Source: Anaeramoeba flamelloides
Taxonomy: Eukaryota > Metamonada > Anaeramoebidae
Direction: 5' to 3'
Length of the DNA stretch: 64,000 nt
NCBI GenBank assembly: GCA_027625915.1
Contig: JANTQA010000020.1
Location: forward strand, 2,170,001 to 2,234,000
Shown: in pieces, positions 20,911-33,390 of the stretch
How the letters are laid out: every line of letters begins with the position of its first letter
Numbering within the stretch: position 1 is the first letter of the stretch
Program-made: the position numbers and the translations under genes
The notes under the pieces: generated by a model
The model's database searches: none
What the model was told of the DNA's origin: nothing
Seen by the model: the letters and a program-made list of their open reading frames with translations, nothing else

Positions 20911-22180
20911 TAAAATTATTTTATTTAAGATATTTAAAATTAATTATAAAAGTTTTAAGTAGAATAAAAGAAAATTAGATTTATTCTGAAAAATAAAATT
21001 TATTTAATAGAAAATCACTCTGAAAAAAATTTTAAAAAAAGATTTAGATAAATAAGAAAAGTTAAAAAACAAAAAATCAACTTTCCCAATGATTAAATCA
21101 AAAAGTAGAAAATAAGCAAAGGTATATTGAGTTAATAACTGTATCCAAAAAACAACTATCTATGTATAAATAAAGAATATATAACATAGATTATGGAATT
21201 TTTATTTATTATTGATAATCTTTTTATCAGTGTTTTTACCCCTCTTGTGAATCTAGGGGGAATTTTTTTCAATTTTTTTAACCAATTTATTTTATAATCA
21301 TAAAATTGTTTCATAAAAAAAGCCACCAATATCTTATCTCATGTCGCTTCATAAAATATTGAAGATTGGTACTAAAAAAACTCTAAGATAAAAAAAATTC
21401 AAAAAAATTCTTTAAATTTATTAAAAAAACACCAAAATTTACATTTTAATCAATTTTGATCAAAACAGTTGAACAGTTTTATATAATTCAAATTTAAACA
21501 TGCTTTCATAAATTTCAATTTGTTTTAAGAAATGAAATAAAGCAGTTTAAACGCATTGTTTTGAAAATTATCATTTATAAATCTTTCACGATTCATAATT
21601 AAATTATTATTTTTTTAATTCTTCCTTTTATTATTTATTCGACTTTATTATTTCTTTCTTCGTTGCTTAAAATAAAATTTATTTCTTAAATATTCATATT
21701 TAGAAAATATATATGAAAAATAAATCTTAAAAAAAAAAATTGTTTTTACTAATTTTGGCTTTATTGTGACATAAATATTTATTTCAAAATGTAAAATGAG
21801 AAGAAGAGTTTTGAACAAATTATATTTATATTATTAAATTTCAAATTTGATTAAATTTCAAAATTGGTCAAATTGAAGTTTTTCATATTTTTCAAGAGTT
21901 TCTTGATTATTATTATTGGTATGAAAGTTTTTAATGGTTTTTTATAATTGTCGGAGGAAAAATCAAAAAGATTATTTTGCGGTTGGTAGTATTTTATTAC
22001 TTAAATTGTAGAAAATTCAAAATCTTGAAAACATCAAGACTAAATATTTTTAAAAATTTGTTCGAAACCCAATTTTAACACAAAAAGTTAAGTGGATTTT
22101 TTTTTCCCTTAAAACAGGTTATAAAAGTCTAATTGGTCTCTTAATTATTTTTTTTTTCAAAATCCTTGCCAAAAATTTCT
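20911..22180. other. A/T-rich gap, no supported gene
   Basis: No reading frame of interest is seen on either strand. If the SPRY exon has a 5' partner it may lie here, but I could not find one with a start codon and a matching donor. Confidence 0.4.
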
Positions 22181-22250
22181 AGTATACCATCCAAACCACC
22201 CAAGCCTACTCTAACATACTCTGACCTACCTTAATATACCTAAACCTACC
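22181..22250. repeat. Seven-unit decamer array, consensus near CTAACCTACC
   Basis: Seven successive 10-bp blocks keep the pattern nnnacctacc (for example CTGACCTACC, TTAATATACC, TAAACCTACC) without a length change. The array is far more C-rich than its surroundings. It is unrelated in sequence to the GAGTGCCGTA decamers but has the same period. Confidence 0.8.
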
Positions 22251-22594
22251 CGTAAAGGGGGTTTTAAATGCCTACAGTCAATATGTTTCAATAGAATTGA
22301 CTATTTTGAAAAAAATGAGAATTTGACCAATTTTGAAATTTAATAATTTTCCACAAATTATGATTTGGCCAATAAAAAATTTGTAATAAAATAGAAATTT
22401 CATTATAACAGTCTTCAATGAAAATTTTAATAGAAAATAAGAGAAGGAAATTGAAAAACAAAAATAATCGAAATATTCTTCTTCAATGAAAATCAAAATA
22501 ATATTAAATATGGATTTTTATTTGATATCAAACATTTGTGTATAGCAAGTAATTATTTTCCCCTTATCAGGTTTTTAATATATAAACAAAAGAC

Positions 22595-24545
22595 ATTTTT
22601 TTTTTTTTTTTTTTTTTGCAGATAGTTTAATTTTAATAATGGAAGGGACAATATCAGAAATTGACAAAAAATTAATATCAATATATTCAAGAATTTGGAA
22701 TGAATCCAAATATTGATAAAGCCTTAAAATCATACCAATTATCAGAAATAAAATATTTAGGAATTTGGTTTGAAAAAAGAAAAACATTTACAAAAAAACT
22801 TCAAAAAATTTAAAAATATTTTCAAAAAAATCTAGCAAATGGAACAAAACTACAAATGTTTAAATCAATATGTAATAGCTAGTTATTTTATGGATTAGTT
22901 ATATTTAATCTAACTCAAAAAGGTTTTGATACAATTGATTTTTGAATAAATAAAAAAGTCACAAAATTTTTAAAAATCAACCCACCTTCTCAAAGGATAA
23001 TCTATAAAACTGAAGCAAAAATTTACCAAGTCAGAATTTCAATATATAAAAGAAGATTTAAACTCAAAAAGAAATTAGAGATTCTGGGTTTTGGACTTTT
23101 ATCTAAAAAATTTAAAGTTTTCAAAAAAAGAAGAAAAATGAAAATATATATTGGGAAATAGATATTTTAAAATTATTAGAACAAAATCTAAACAAATTTA
23201 GAGAAAACTTAATAATAAATTGTTCTGGATGGAAAGGTCAAGAATATTTAAAAATTATTAGGTATAATACCAATATAAATAAACAAAAAATATTTTAAAT
23301 GGGAAGGTTCAACTTCCATTCTAAAATTGCAAAACTTTACAAATTATTTAAATATATATTCTTATGTTTATGATAAGAATAAATTAAAAACAAAATCTTT
23401 CAATCTATGCAAAAAATACCATAACCAAGAAATAGATGAAGATATCGATCATTTTTTATAGAATTACCCATTCTATGAAAAAAAATCGAAAATTTTCAAT
23501 ATTTTAACTTTTCGTTAAGGGACTAGTCTCGATTAAATTTTTTTTAGGTAAATTTAAGAGAGATTTAGAAATTTTTTTTGCCAATTACTAAAATTTGAAA
23601 TCAAAGTGAAAAACTTCTTTGTATAGTAATGGAATCTCGCTAAATGAAATTCATTGAATTTAGTTATTGTTTTATAGGAAATAAAAAATTTTTCAATTTG
23701 TTCACTTTTTTGAAAGTTGTTTTTTTTCAACTTTTCCCAAAAATACAAAAAATAAAAAAAAATATGAGCAAGAAAGCAAAACTTGTTGTGTTTGTGGAAG
23801 ACCTACAAAAAATAGTTTGAAAAATAAACCTGAAAAGCTTTTTTTGGATTTGCATGAAAAAACAGTTTGATTCGAAAAAAATATGCAATATATGCTTTAC
23901 TTAAAATAAAAAATTTGTTTCTTTTCCTTGTACCATTCTTTTTTTTTTCATGAATCTACTTTTTGAGTTTACATTCTTTTGTTTTTGTTTAATTTAAAGT
24001 TTTTAAAAGTATTCTCAAATTATCATTCCAAAAGTTTTTGTCAGAGTCAAAAAAAAATAAAAGAAAAGAATAAGAACTATTTTTTTTAAAAAGTAATAAT
24101 TGATAAGACAAATTGGGTTCTTTATAGAGTCAAGTTGGATGAACAGAAGTGAATAAGAAAATATTCACCAGTTTTAAATTATTTTTCCGTTTTTCCAAAT
24201 GAGAATAAATATTAATTTTGAGAAAATAATTAAATCTAAAATTAAACAAAAATTTCTCATCCTTTTTAGATATTTTTTTTTTACAAAAAAATTTATAAAA
24301 TACACTTTTTTTGACTGAATTGTAAATTTTTAAAAAACAAGAACTAAAAGTTCTAACATTGAAAAAAACAGTCTACTTTCAATTTTAAGCATATTTCAAG
24401 ATAAGGATTCCTTATTTAGAAATTGGTCAAAAAAAAAAAAAAAATAGAGACTAGTCCCTTAATTAGCATTCTTCAAAATCTATTATAGCTTTTGATCAAT
24501 AAATTTTTTCCTTTCAAATCCTCAAAAAAGGTTGAAAATTAAGAT
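22595..24545 (+). pseudogene. Decayed LINE (non-LTR) reverse transcriptase, 3' part, interrupted by a family E element
   Basis: Directly after a run of about 22 T comes ADSLILIMEG, a mutated form of the catalytic ADD box. A helix with GMNPNIDKA follows, then the diagnostic SEIKYLGIWFE of reverse transcriptase, a thumb/connector-like Lys-rich region, and near 23400-23490 a DEDIDHFL...YPFYEK stretch like the terminal H-L-C-P-Y region of LINE proteins. Several stops and frame changes break it, so it is a fossil. The upstream palm and endonuclease are missing (5' truncation). A 940-bp TTAA-flanked element sits at 23519-24458; LINE-like coding (AFFKIYYSF) appears to resume after it to about 24545. 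Confidence 0.75.
23519..24458. mobile_element. Family E TTAA-flanked element inside the LINE fossil, 940 bp
   Basis: It is flanked by TTAA at 23515-23518 and 24459-24462. The ends are GGGACTAGTCTC and GAGACTAGTCCC, a perfect 12-bp inverted pair. It is the reverse-orientation twin of 2806-3742. Long stretches such as AAACAAAAACAAAAGAATGT in one copy and its complement in the other are shared. The small reverse frame at 23554-23748 is part of the element. Confidence 0.85.
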
Positions 24546-24576
24546 ATCTTTGGCTTTCTTTTAATTGAACATCTTT

Positions 24577-25727
24577 TTAATGTTTTTTATTGGTTAAGGT
24601 ATTGTACTTCAGTCCACACAGAGCATAAAATATGAAAAGTTCGTAAATAGTAGAAAAGAGAACAAAAAAAAAAATAAGAACAAGAAAAAAAAGAGGAAAG
24701 AGATAAAAACCTTTTTTTTTTAACAATTCGTTATCTTCTCCACTCATATTTTTTTGGATTTGCTTTTTAATGCGATCAAAAGAAAACCGTTTCTCAAATG
24801 TTGAAGGTACAGACACATTTTGTGGGATTGTTTTTTGGTATTGAATAAAATTGTTTGAATTCTGGATGTTTTGGGAATAGTTAAGATACAAAATGGGGAA
24901 TTGTTGTAATTTCTCGATTTCTTGTGTTAGCTTTTCGTTTTCAAGGAGATTTTGTTTTAATTTTTTGCTCAATTTCTTTCTTTCTTTTAACAGCGGAGTC
25001 AGGAATTTGATTTTGTGTTTTAAGGAATCATTGATTTGATCAATTTTTGAAGCAATTAGCTGATTAATTAAATTTTTGATGTTTTTTTTTTCTTCAACAA
25101 GCCTTTCGATTTCAAGTTTATAATTTTTGTTGATGTGATCCAGTTGCTTTTCGATGTATATGATATTTTTTTGATTTTGCTTGGAGATTTTGTTAACCGA
25201 TGGGAAATTTGTTTGTAAAGTTTTTAGGAAAAAGTCATTTGAATTTTTCATGCTGATGATACTATCCTTGTGTACCAGAGTGCAATCACATTTTTTACAG
25301 ACAAATTTGTTATCTTTTTTGCAATAAAATTCCATTTCCTGAACATGATCTTGGCAATATGGTTTTGTTTTCCCTTTTCATTTTTTGAATTGTTTTTGTT
25401 TGTTTTTGTTGGTTTGGTCAAGATACGTTTTCGAAAGTTAGGACACAGATGGCTTGTGAGAAAGCCGAATTGAAAAAACAAATAAATAGAACAAGAATAA
25501 AATGACAAACTAAGATCAGACACCAACTGCACTTTATGAAAATTGGTAATGTACTCAGTTGGGTGCAACTCTGTGTTACATTTTTCACAAATCTGAATTT
25601 TACAGAGTGGACAATAATATTTTATCAAGTCATTTTTACAGACCCAACAATGATCCTTCGTTTCATGGTTTGTAGGGAAGTTGCTTCCCACGTCTTCGTT
25701 TGTTATTAACTGGATTGGGTACATCAT
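24577..25727 (-). CDS. B-box zinc-finger, coiled-coil protein (2-3 exons)
   Basis: Exon 1 (25727-25524) starts MMYPIQLITNEDVG and carries a first B-box: CWVCKNDLIKYYCPLCK, CEKC, then H-x-x-x-H spacing up to FHKVQL. Exon 2 begins at 25338 after CAG and gives a second, shorter box: EFYCKKDNKFVCKKCDC...LVHKDS. A coiled coil of Lys/Glu/Leu heptads follows (about residues 105-215) and then a short Ser-rich part. Joining TTG|GTGTCT to CAG|GAA keeps the frame and removes 185 bp. The donor GTGTCT is weaker than others in the window. At the 3' end a second intron from GGTTTTTATC (about 24715) to GAAG (about 24604) would give a short VQYLNQ tail; reading on instead gives a hydrophobic tail ending at 24577. 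TRIM-like proteins of this form act as scaffolds or ubiquitin ligases, but no RING finger is seen here. Confidence 0.7.
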
Positions 25728-26284
25728 TTTGGAAAATGTGTGCTTTCAAATTTTTATAAATTACACAGCAAGGAAGCGGAAAATAAAAAAATGATTTTAT
25801 AATTTGTGAGTTTTTCTCCTTCATTCCCATTTTAATTGTTGGACCAATTAATTTTGGGGTTATACGTTAGGTTATTAAACGATATCCGTATTTCAATTGT
25901 CTCCTAAAAATCATTTTTTTTTTTTTAAAGACAACACACCCCAGAACAACAAAGTTTTTAAAAATCTTCATAGTTTTAAGAAATTATCCCAATAGGCAAA
26001 TATCACCATTGTTTTAAACTAAGAGTTGTAGAAATATTTATTATCTTACAAAATTGAGTTCTTTGCAAAGTAGAATTGTACAAATTGATGGCAAATTTTG
26101 AGAAAAATCAGAACCCGAAAAATACTAATTATTTTGAAATAAATCCTTCTTTCCTTTTTATCTTTATTTTACTCTTTTTTATCGGGATTATGTTTGAATT
26201 TTCACTTTTTATTAAAAAGGAAAAGGGGGAAATGGTTAAAATTCTCTCTTAAACTAATCTCGTAAATCGCTTATATAAAGTATT
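25728..26284. other. Upstream flank of the B-box gene
   Basis: No gene or repeat is recognised. Confidence 0.35.
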
Positions 26285-27185
26285 CAAAAAAATACCCAAC
26301 AAGAAAATCATACCATACAATATTCAATTGTGAATATTAGGAAAAATGTTGATGTAATTGCCAAAAAATTTCTTTTATTTTACTGTGATCCAAATAATGC
26401 GTTTAAAAAGACTATTATCCGTGTTTTAAAATATTGTCCGTGCTTTTTTTTCTTCTAGTACCAAGGCAACATCCAATCTACTGTCATGCAGTATACCCAA
26501 GTTCAAATCAATTTTAAAAGTAAAGGTCTGGTTATTTTCAGTAAAATTTAAATTATTCATACAAATAGTTGAAAATTTCCCATGATATTCTCAATTATTT
26601 TGAATTTTATTTAGATTTTTTGATTTTTAAAATTTTCTCAAAAAAATTAACTATTTTTAGAGATAAATTATGCAATTTGATGCTTCATTTTTAGAATTTA
26701 TTTTTAAATAATAAAACTTTAAGAAACCAATACCATATTTTTTTTGTGTTTTTTATCAGTTTCTTTGATTGGTTAATGTAGGGGTCTTCTATAACAAAAA
26801 AAAAACACGCTTTTTATTTTGAAACACCCATTAATTTTTTTTTGCACTCTTTATTTTGACAACTGTCGAATCAAATTTTGAAAATTATAACTATATATTT
26901 ATTAGAATGATGACTAATTGAAATTATCCCTTTTCAAAATAATATCGAATGAATTAAAAAATACAAATTAAAAATATCATTCTCTACGTTCCTTAGATAA
27001 CCTCTTTGAAACTGTCATTATTTTTCAAAACAGCTAGATCTCCATCGGTTTTCAAGCAATTAAATAAGTATTCTAGAACTAAATTGTAATGAATTTTCTT
27101 AGGTTTGTTACTGCATCCATAATAAATTTATTTAGTTTTAAAAAGGATTTGATTATTAATTTTTCCTACAGTTAGTTCCACTTTC
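26285..27185. mobile_element. Diverged, enlarged family F element
   Basis: The left end AAAAATACCCAACAAGAAAA and the segment TTCAATTGTGAATATTAGG match the left end of 49304-49791. The words TTATTAGAATGATGA (about 26898), AAGTATTCTAGAA (about 27066) and TTAGGTTTGTTACT (about 27100) match its interior in order. About 400 bp of unrelated sequence separates the first match from the rest, so another insertion probably lies within. The right end is too decayed to fix. Confidence 0.5.
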
Positions 27186-30100
27186 AAGTGACAAGCTTTT
27201 AATGAAAAATTAAGGTACAAAAAAAATCTCAAATTAAGGCACATTATAGTGAAAATTTTTTTTCGCAAATTATATTACCAGAATCGATTTTTGTTATTAA
27301 TTTGAGAATTTTATTCTGCCTATTTTTTTTTTCAAAATTTATAGATTAAAAGTGAAATTTATTATATTATTAACAATTAATTATGATTCAAGTTATTATT
27401 TTGATGTTGATATTTTTTTCATGCTTGTGATTTTTTTCATTGGTAATTTTGTAAAATCTTAAAAAATGTCTTTTACCTAAATATATTTCAAATTAATTTT
27501 TCATATACTTGTATTGTAGTAATTTTTACTTTTTTATTAATATCTTTTATATAAATATTACTATAAATTATGTATTCCTAAAAAAGATTTTTTTTTTATT
27601 TTTTAAGTTATTTTAAATAATCAATAAAACAAAGTATTTATGAGGAGTGGTATTGATTTGTGGTAAAATTATTGAATTATACTGTTTAATAAGTCTCTTA
27701 CTCTTATAAATTATTTTAACAAAAAAAAAAAAAAAAATATTATTTCAATTCATAGTAATCTTCTTAAGTGTTTTTAAATTAATTTGATAAAAGATGTTTT
27801 AAAGGAGAAAAAAAAATAAAAAATCAAAAAAAATAAAAAAATAAAACCTTATAATCCCAAAAAATAATGATTTTGACTATATATATATATAAATATATAA
27901 AGTGTTACAAATTTAACCAATAGAAAATAGCTCTTTTTTAAATTTAAATCGATAATTTATTGTGAAACTGTTTCAGAATAAGAACACAGTTCAAAGATAT
28001 GGAATGTTATAAAGTATTTTTTTAGTGAATAAATCAAGATTATTTCTCAAAAGTCAAACACAAGCAAAAAAAAGATCGTTCAAAAACAATTATTTTTTTA
28101 AATTTTTATTTTTTTTTTCTTTTTTTTGAGAATATAATCGAGAGTATTCTATTAATAGTAAAGTCACCCAAACAAATTGAAAGTTCCAATATAATGTAAA
28201 TTAGATTGGTTTTTTTTGTTTTTATTTTTTTCTGAAGTAGTATTTAAAGGATCATTTTGAAAATAAGTATCACTTATGTCATGGAGAGTTGGGTAGTAAG
28301 ATTAACTTTCAAAAATATTCCAGATCCTGATTATTGGATTTTTAAACATTAGATTTGAGTCTACTTAATATTTTATTATGGGATTAATTATGATTACTTT
28401 TTTGAAAATTTTTCGATATTCAATTGATAGTTATTGATTGTTTTCAAATATGAAACAATACTAGAATACAAAAAGGAATACTTATCTTTCTCTCTTTTTT
28501 TTTTTTTTGGGCATCTCTAGATAAATTAATAATTCAAGAATAATTGATCAATTTTTAAGTAGAGAGAAGGATGTAATTTTCATTCAAAGTCTGTTTAAAA
28601 TATGATCAAAAAAGATTTAAAAATTAAAACAAAAAATGTAGTCTTGTTTAAAACTTTTTTTGGTTTCAAGAACTAGCATTTCTTACAAAGAATTTTCTGA
28701 ATTGTAAAAACTACTGTTATCAAGTTAAAGATTGAACTTATTAGTTATGTTCCTTAAAATGGTATGGAGGTAACTCAACTACTTATATGTTTATCATTTT
28801 TTCCTATTTCTACTTGTTTCATCTTTAACTTTTAAAAATAAAATTAAAGTGAAAATAATTATATTATTTAGATGTAATTTTTTCTTTAAGAAAAAATTTT
28901 TTCTTATATTATAGAGTGTATTATTGGCTGAAAAATATTGTTTGAATTAATTCTCTAATTTTTTTTTTCTTTCAAATGTTAAAATAAAAGTAATTGATTT
29001 GAGTATGTTGTTCTTTTTTTTTTTTTTTTTTTTCACAGACACTTCAATTTTCAATTACATTTTCAAGATGTTTCTTAAGAGAATAATTATTTATGGTATT
29101 TTGGTATTTGATTATTAATTTATTTATGAATACTAAAGTTCAAAAACTTCTTTTATACTTAAGTATAAAAATAAGATATTTTTTGTTGTAATTTATATGT
29201 TTTATATTCTTTTTGAACTCTTTAAAAACTATCTCGTTTTATTTTTTTCATTGTAATTAATGTTTTATTTAAAAAAACACACAATAATTATCAAAATTCA
29301 TATGATACCAATTACAAATTAAGAAAATTTTTTCATTACAAATACACAATGGTATGCCATAATTTCCATTGATTATTATTTCAACACAACCTCAAAATCA
29401 AACATACTCGAATATATACAAAAGCCAAACAGAAATATTTTGAATTTACTTTGAGTAACTAATTATTAATTGCATGTGCTCTCTTATTTTTGAATAATCC
29501 CAGTGAAGGAAGAATTTGTTCTATTGATCGAACTATTCAAAAAAAAACTTCTCAAATGAAAAAAAATTGTCAAATCGGTTTTATTTGGAAGACTGTAGTA
29601 AATGTTCACAAATTAAAATTATTTTCAATGTCTTTTTTTGTTCAGTTCAAAACAAAAACTTTATCAAAAATTAGATTCATTATTAGAATTAAAATTGAAT
29701 TCAAAACAGCAAATTAAACCAAAATTTAAGCATGTTGGTTTTTCTCAAATTTAATTTTTAATTAACCTTAGTAAAAGTAAAAATGGATTTTTTTGATTCA
29801 ATGATCTTTTAATTCATATGAAATTGGCTTTAAGATTTTAGTAATAGGTATTAATTAAGTTTTTGGAATTTCAGTTTTATATATCTTAAATGATTAGTAA
29901 AAAATAACAAGTTAAATAATTGAAAACCCTCCCTTTTACACTACCGTCTTCTAATTAAAATCCGATTTGACAATTTTTATTCATAAGACAAGTTTTTTTT
30001 AGAAACATTCTATCAATTCAACAAATACTTCATTGTTTGGGTTTCTTCCAAATAAGGGACTTTTTAAAAATATTATTTATTTTACAAAAGAAATTTAAAA

Positions 30101-30941
30101 GGGAACCAATTTCACTAGTTATCTTTTTTTCAATTCCTTCCTTTCATTTGGTTTAGGGTTCTCTGTTCATTGGAAATATAAATAATAAAAAAGTACCAAC
30201 ATTTCAATAGAAAACACATATTAGAATTTAATTTCTTTTAAGAATCCCATAATAAATTTTCAAAAAAGAACCAAAACCACGATTTTTTCTTATTGAAAAT
30301 TGAAATAACACTCAAATATCAAACCAATCTTTATTCGTGTTTCCAAGATTCTTAATCACTGGTTAAGTGGAGTTTTTGAAAATTCTGTATCCGAAAATAT
30401 ATACAAACATACAAATAAAATTGGACAACGCAAGTATAGCAACTATGTATACAAACACATTCAAGATTTTTTGAAACTTTCAAACTAACAGTTTACAGAT
30501 TTCAGTTTTCTCTACAATTGTTCTTATTTTTTTGAAATTTTAAATACTTGTTTCAAACTTTTATAAAATCAAAAAAGGGTAAAAAATAATTATTAACAAA
30601 AAATAACATTTGAAATTTAAAAGAAAATTTTTCATGTTATCGAAAGAAAAATATTTGTAAACTTTCAATAATCTAAAACTCAATTTGTCAAAACCAAAAA
30701 GTGGAAATTTCCTAAAATTACTTGTTATTAAAAGTTTGACTTATAGTTACTCTTAAATTGAAAGTTATTGAATTTTTAACTTATAATTCCTTTCAAATTT
30801 AAAGCCCAATTTCAAAAAAACAAAGGTGTTTTGAAGTAAAAAAAGTGACTAGAATTGTTGTGCTATTCTTGTCGTGTGGATCAATTAATTTATAATCATT
30901 TTTTCAAAAATACTTAATTCTTGGATTTCGATTACTTAAAA
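27186..30941. other. Long A/T-rich gap, no supported gene
   Basis: Apart from homopolymer runs and a short TA run near 27880 nothing is recognised. A 75-codon forward frame at 29490-29717 has no family resemblance. Confidence 0.4.
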
Positions 30942-31351
30942 ATGACTCTTTCCCAATTACTTCAAGAACCACCTTACGAATTCGAACAACAAAACAAAGT
31001 AAAATTTTTTTGTTCTTTCTTTTTTTACAAAAAAAGCTTTTTATAATTGAAATTTTTTTTTTTTTTTTTTGTGTGATTGTTTGTTTTCAATTCTCCTTTT
31101 CAAAACAATAGCAAAGAGCTTATGAACAAGTAATGATTTGTTTATCAGACACCGCAGATAATAAAATGAAAGAAATTTGTAGTAACTTAGATACAGATCA
31201 ACAAGACGCCTTAATGAGGTATCTTTATAAAGGACTTGAAAAATGTGAAAATTCTTTAAAACTTCTTAAATGGCATGGCGTACTTTCTGAAGTTGCAGGT
31301 CTTGGTTGTATAATGAGGGTTATGTCTGAAAAAAGAAAACGTGTTCTCTAA
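30942..31351 (+). CDS. ARPC5: Arp2/3 complex subunit 5 (ARPC5, p16-Arc), two exons, 98 aa
   Basis: ARPC5 is a structural subunit of the seven-protein complex that nucleates branched actin. Exon 1 (30942-30998) gives MTLSQLLQEPPYEFEQQNK. A 113-bp intron (GTAAAA...AATAG) follows. Exon 2 (31112-31351) gives the rest, ending TAA. Diagnostic segments match the family C-terminus: LMRYLYKGLE (human LMKYIYKGFE), LLKWHGVL (LLQWHEKA) and GLGCIMRVMSEKRK (GVGSIVRVLTARKT). LLQEPP aligns with the family's ALKNPP. The protein covers only the helical core: human ARPC5 is about 151 residues and has a flexible N-terminal tail of about 50 that is absent here. An in-frame TAA nine codons before the ATG argues that this start is real unless a further 5' exon exists. 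Confidence 0.87.
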
Positions 31352-31768
31352 ATCTTTTTTACAACAACAACAAAAACGTTCAAAAGAGTTGTCTTTTTTA
31401 TTTTCATTTTTTTTTCTTTTTAAATTACTTCGATCAACAACCCAATAGTTATCAAAAAAGAAAAATAAAAAATATTCAAAGTTAGTTATTTGATAGTGAC
31501 TTTAGAATGTCATTTTTTAAATTCTCATTCATAGTGGTATTTTTTTCTTCTTTTGCATTCACTAAACAGTAAACAATCTTTCAAACAACCCTTTCTTTTT
31601 TTTTTTAATTTTATTTTTTTTTAATTTTTTTATTATTTTTTTTTCCTCTTTTTGAACGTTTTTTATCAAAAAAATTTTTCATTATTTCCTTTTTTTTTAT
31701 TTGTAACAAGAGGATCAGGTGGTTGTTTAATTTTCTTTTTTAAAAAAAAAAAACAAAAAACAAAAATT

Positions 31769-31803
<35 letters not shown>

Positions 31804-32858
31804 CTTATTACAAGATCTTTGCTCTTCTAATTCCACCTTGGCACAAAAACAATTTTTGTTGATCTTGGTTTGTGTTCTAATAATTCAAAGCAATTAATTG
31901 TTTTTGAACAAAATGGATTAACTACAACTTTTTTGATTTGAAATAAATATTGAGAAAAAATTAATTCAAACTTCCACAACCAAAAACACAACTAGATCTG
32001 ATTTTAAAAAAAACTGACAAAAAAAGTGTTCAAAAGGATCTTGAGGTGGTAAGAACAAACTTCAATAGAGCCATTTTCAGTACATTATTACAAAACTTTT
32101 AAGGTCACACTTTTTTAAAATTACTTTTAATTAAGTGCTGTTTTGTAAACATTTTTCCTTCATCTCTTTTACCTCAAACATTGAAAATTTCAACGAATAA
32201 ATTCCTCTCTTAAACATTTTACTCAAGAATCTTACTTTGCTTCGAATTCTTAGAAAATCTATTTGCTTGTATGAAAATTATAATCTGGAATGATTGTATT
32301 TCCCAAAGGATTATTATTTCGAGGTTCTCTAATTCATTTTAATAGGATATTTTCTTTGGGGTTATTGTTTCTTTTGAAAAATCTAAATCAAGTGGAACAG
32401 ACTTTACCATGAGTAGAGTTTTCTTATTAGTGAAAATTAGGGAAATTATTTTTAAAGTAGTGTCTGAGTCATCACAAGAAAAATAACTGACTTTTTGAAA
32501 CACTTTTTTGTAAATTCTTTTTTCTTTAACTCCAATCAACTTTTGTGAAGCTAAGAAAGTGGGTAAATTTTCCCGTTTTTGTAAATTTTAATTGTGATTT
32601 ATTGGTTTTTTACTAAGAGAAGTAAAATTACTCTTTTTTCATGAAAGGAAAAATAAATAAAATGTATTTTTAAAACCTATAGGGAGAAAAAAAATACAGA
32701 ATAAATTTTACATTTGATTAAAAATCAAAGTTACTGATTCAATGTTCATTGAATCAATAAAAGGTTATTGATAAAAGTTAAATAGCTTTTAATTGAAAAA
32801 TATATCATTTTAAGTGTTCAAATTAAATTTTTAGAAGGAAATAATAGATTTAAATACA
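31352..32858. other. Gap downstream of ARPC5
   Basis: It contains a poly-T-rich 3' flank and a run of about 33 A (near 31769-31800). No gene is supported; the small frames at 31652 and 32339 are in low-complexity or unrecognisable sequence. Confidence 0.4.
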
Positions 32859-33390
32859 AATTCAAAATTTTTAACACGCCAAAATTCAATTTCTCAAAAT
32901 AGAAAATCATATTTTAAAATAATTTTAGTTGAAATAATAAATTAGAACCATTCACTAATTGGAATGTTAACATTTGCTTATAAATTAAAATACTCACAAA
33001 ACAATAAATAAATAATTATCAATACTAATAAATCATGAGTGTGCTAAAAATTTTGGAGATGAACAAAACAAAAAAATACATTTGTAAATTGGTTTAAATT
33101 AGGGATAAATATTATTGATAGATCAAAAAGTTAGATCCCATCAATTATTTTTTTTTTTTTTTTATCTATTTTGAAAAACTCAACTTTAACCTAATATTAG
33201 TATTAGAAAAATTTTTATTAGGAACAAAACAAAAAAGTAATCCAAGAAATTAAATTATACAAAAAAAGAAAATATTAAAAAATGATTTTCATATTTTTCA
33301 AAAAATCATAATTATTTCCAATTCGAATGCAAATTCTCTTATTATGATTCTTTTAACTATTTTAATTGTTTGGGAAATTTTGAATTTTAT
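32859..33390. mobile_element. Family A (subtype A1) inverted-repeat element
   Basis: It runs from AATTCAAAATTTTTAACACG to GGGAAATTTTGAATTTTAT, with TTGATAGATCAAAAAGTTAG as the variant hallmark near 33114. It is collinear with 15047-15577 but more diverged, with a poly-T expansion near 33148. Confidence 0.65.

Noticed and set aside
29490-29717. 75-codon forward frame
   Set aside because: Basic, low-complexity and with no motif; not believed to be a gene.
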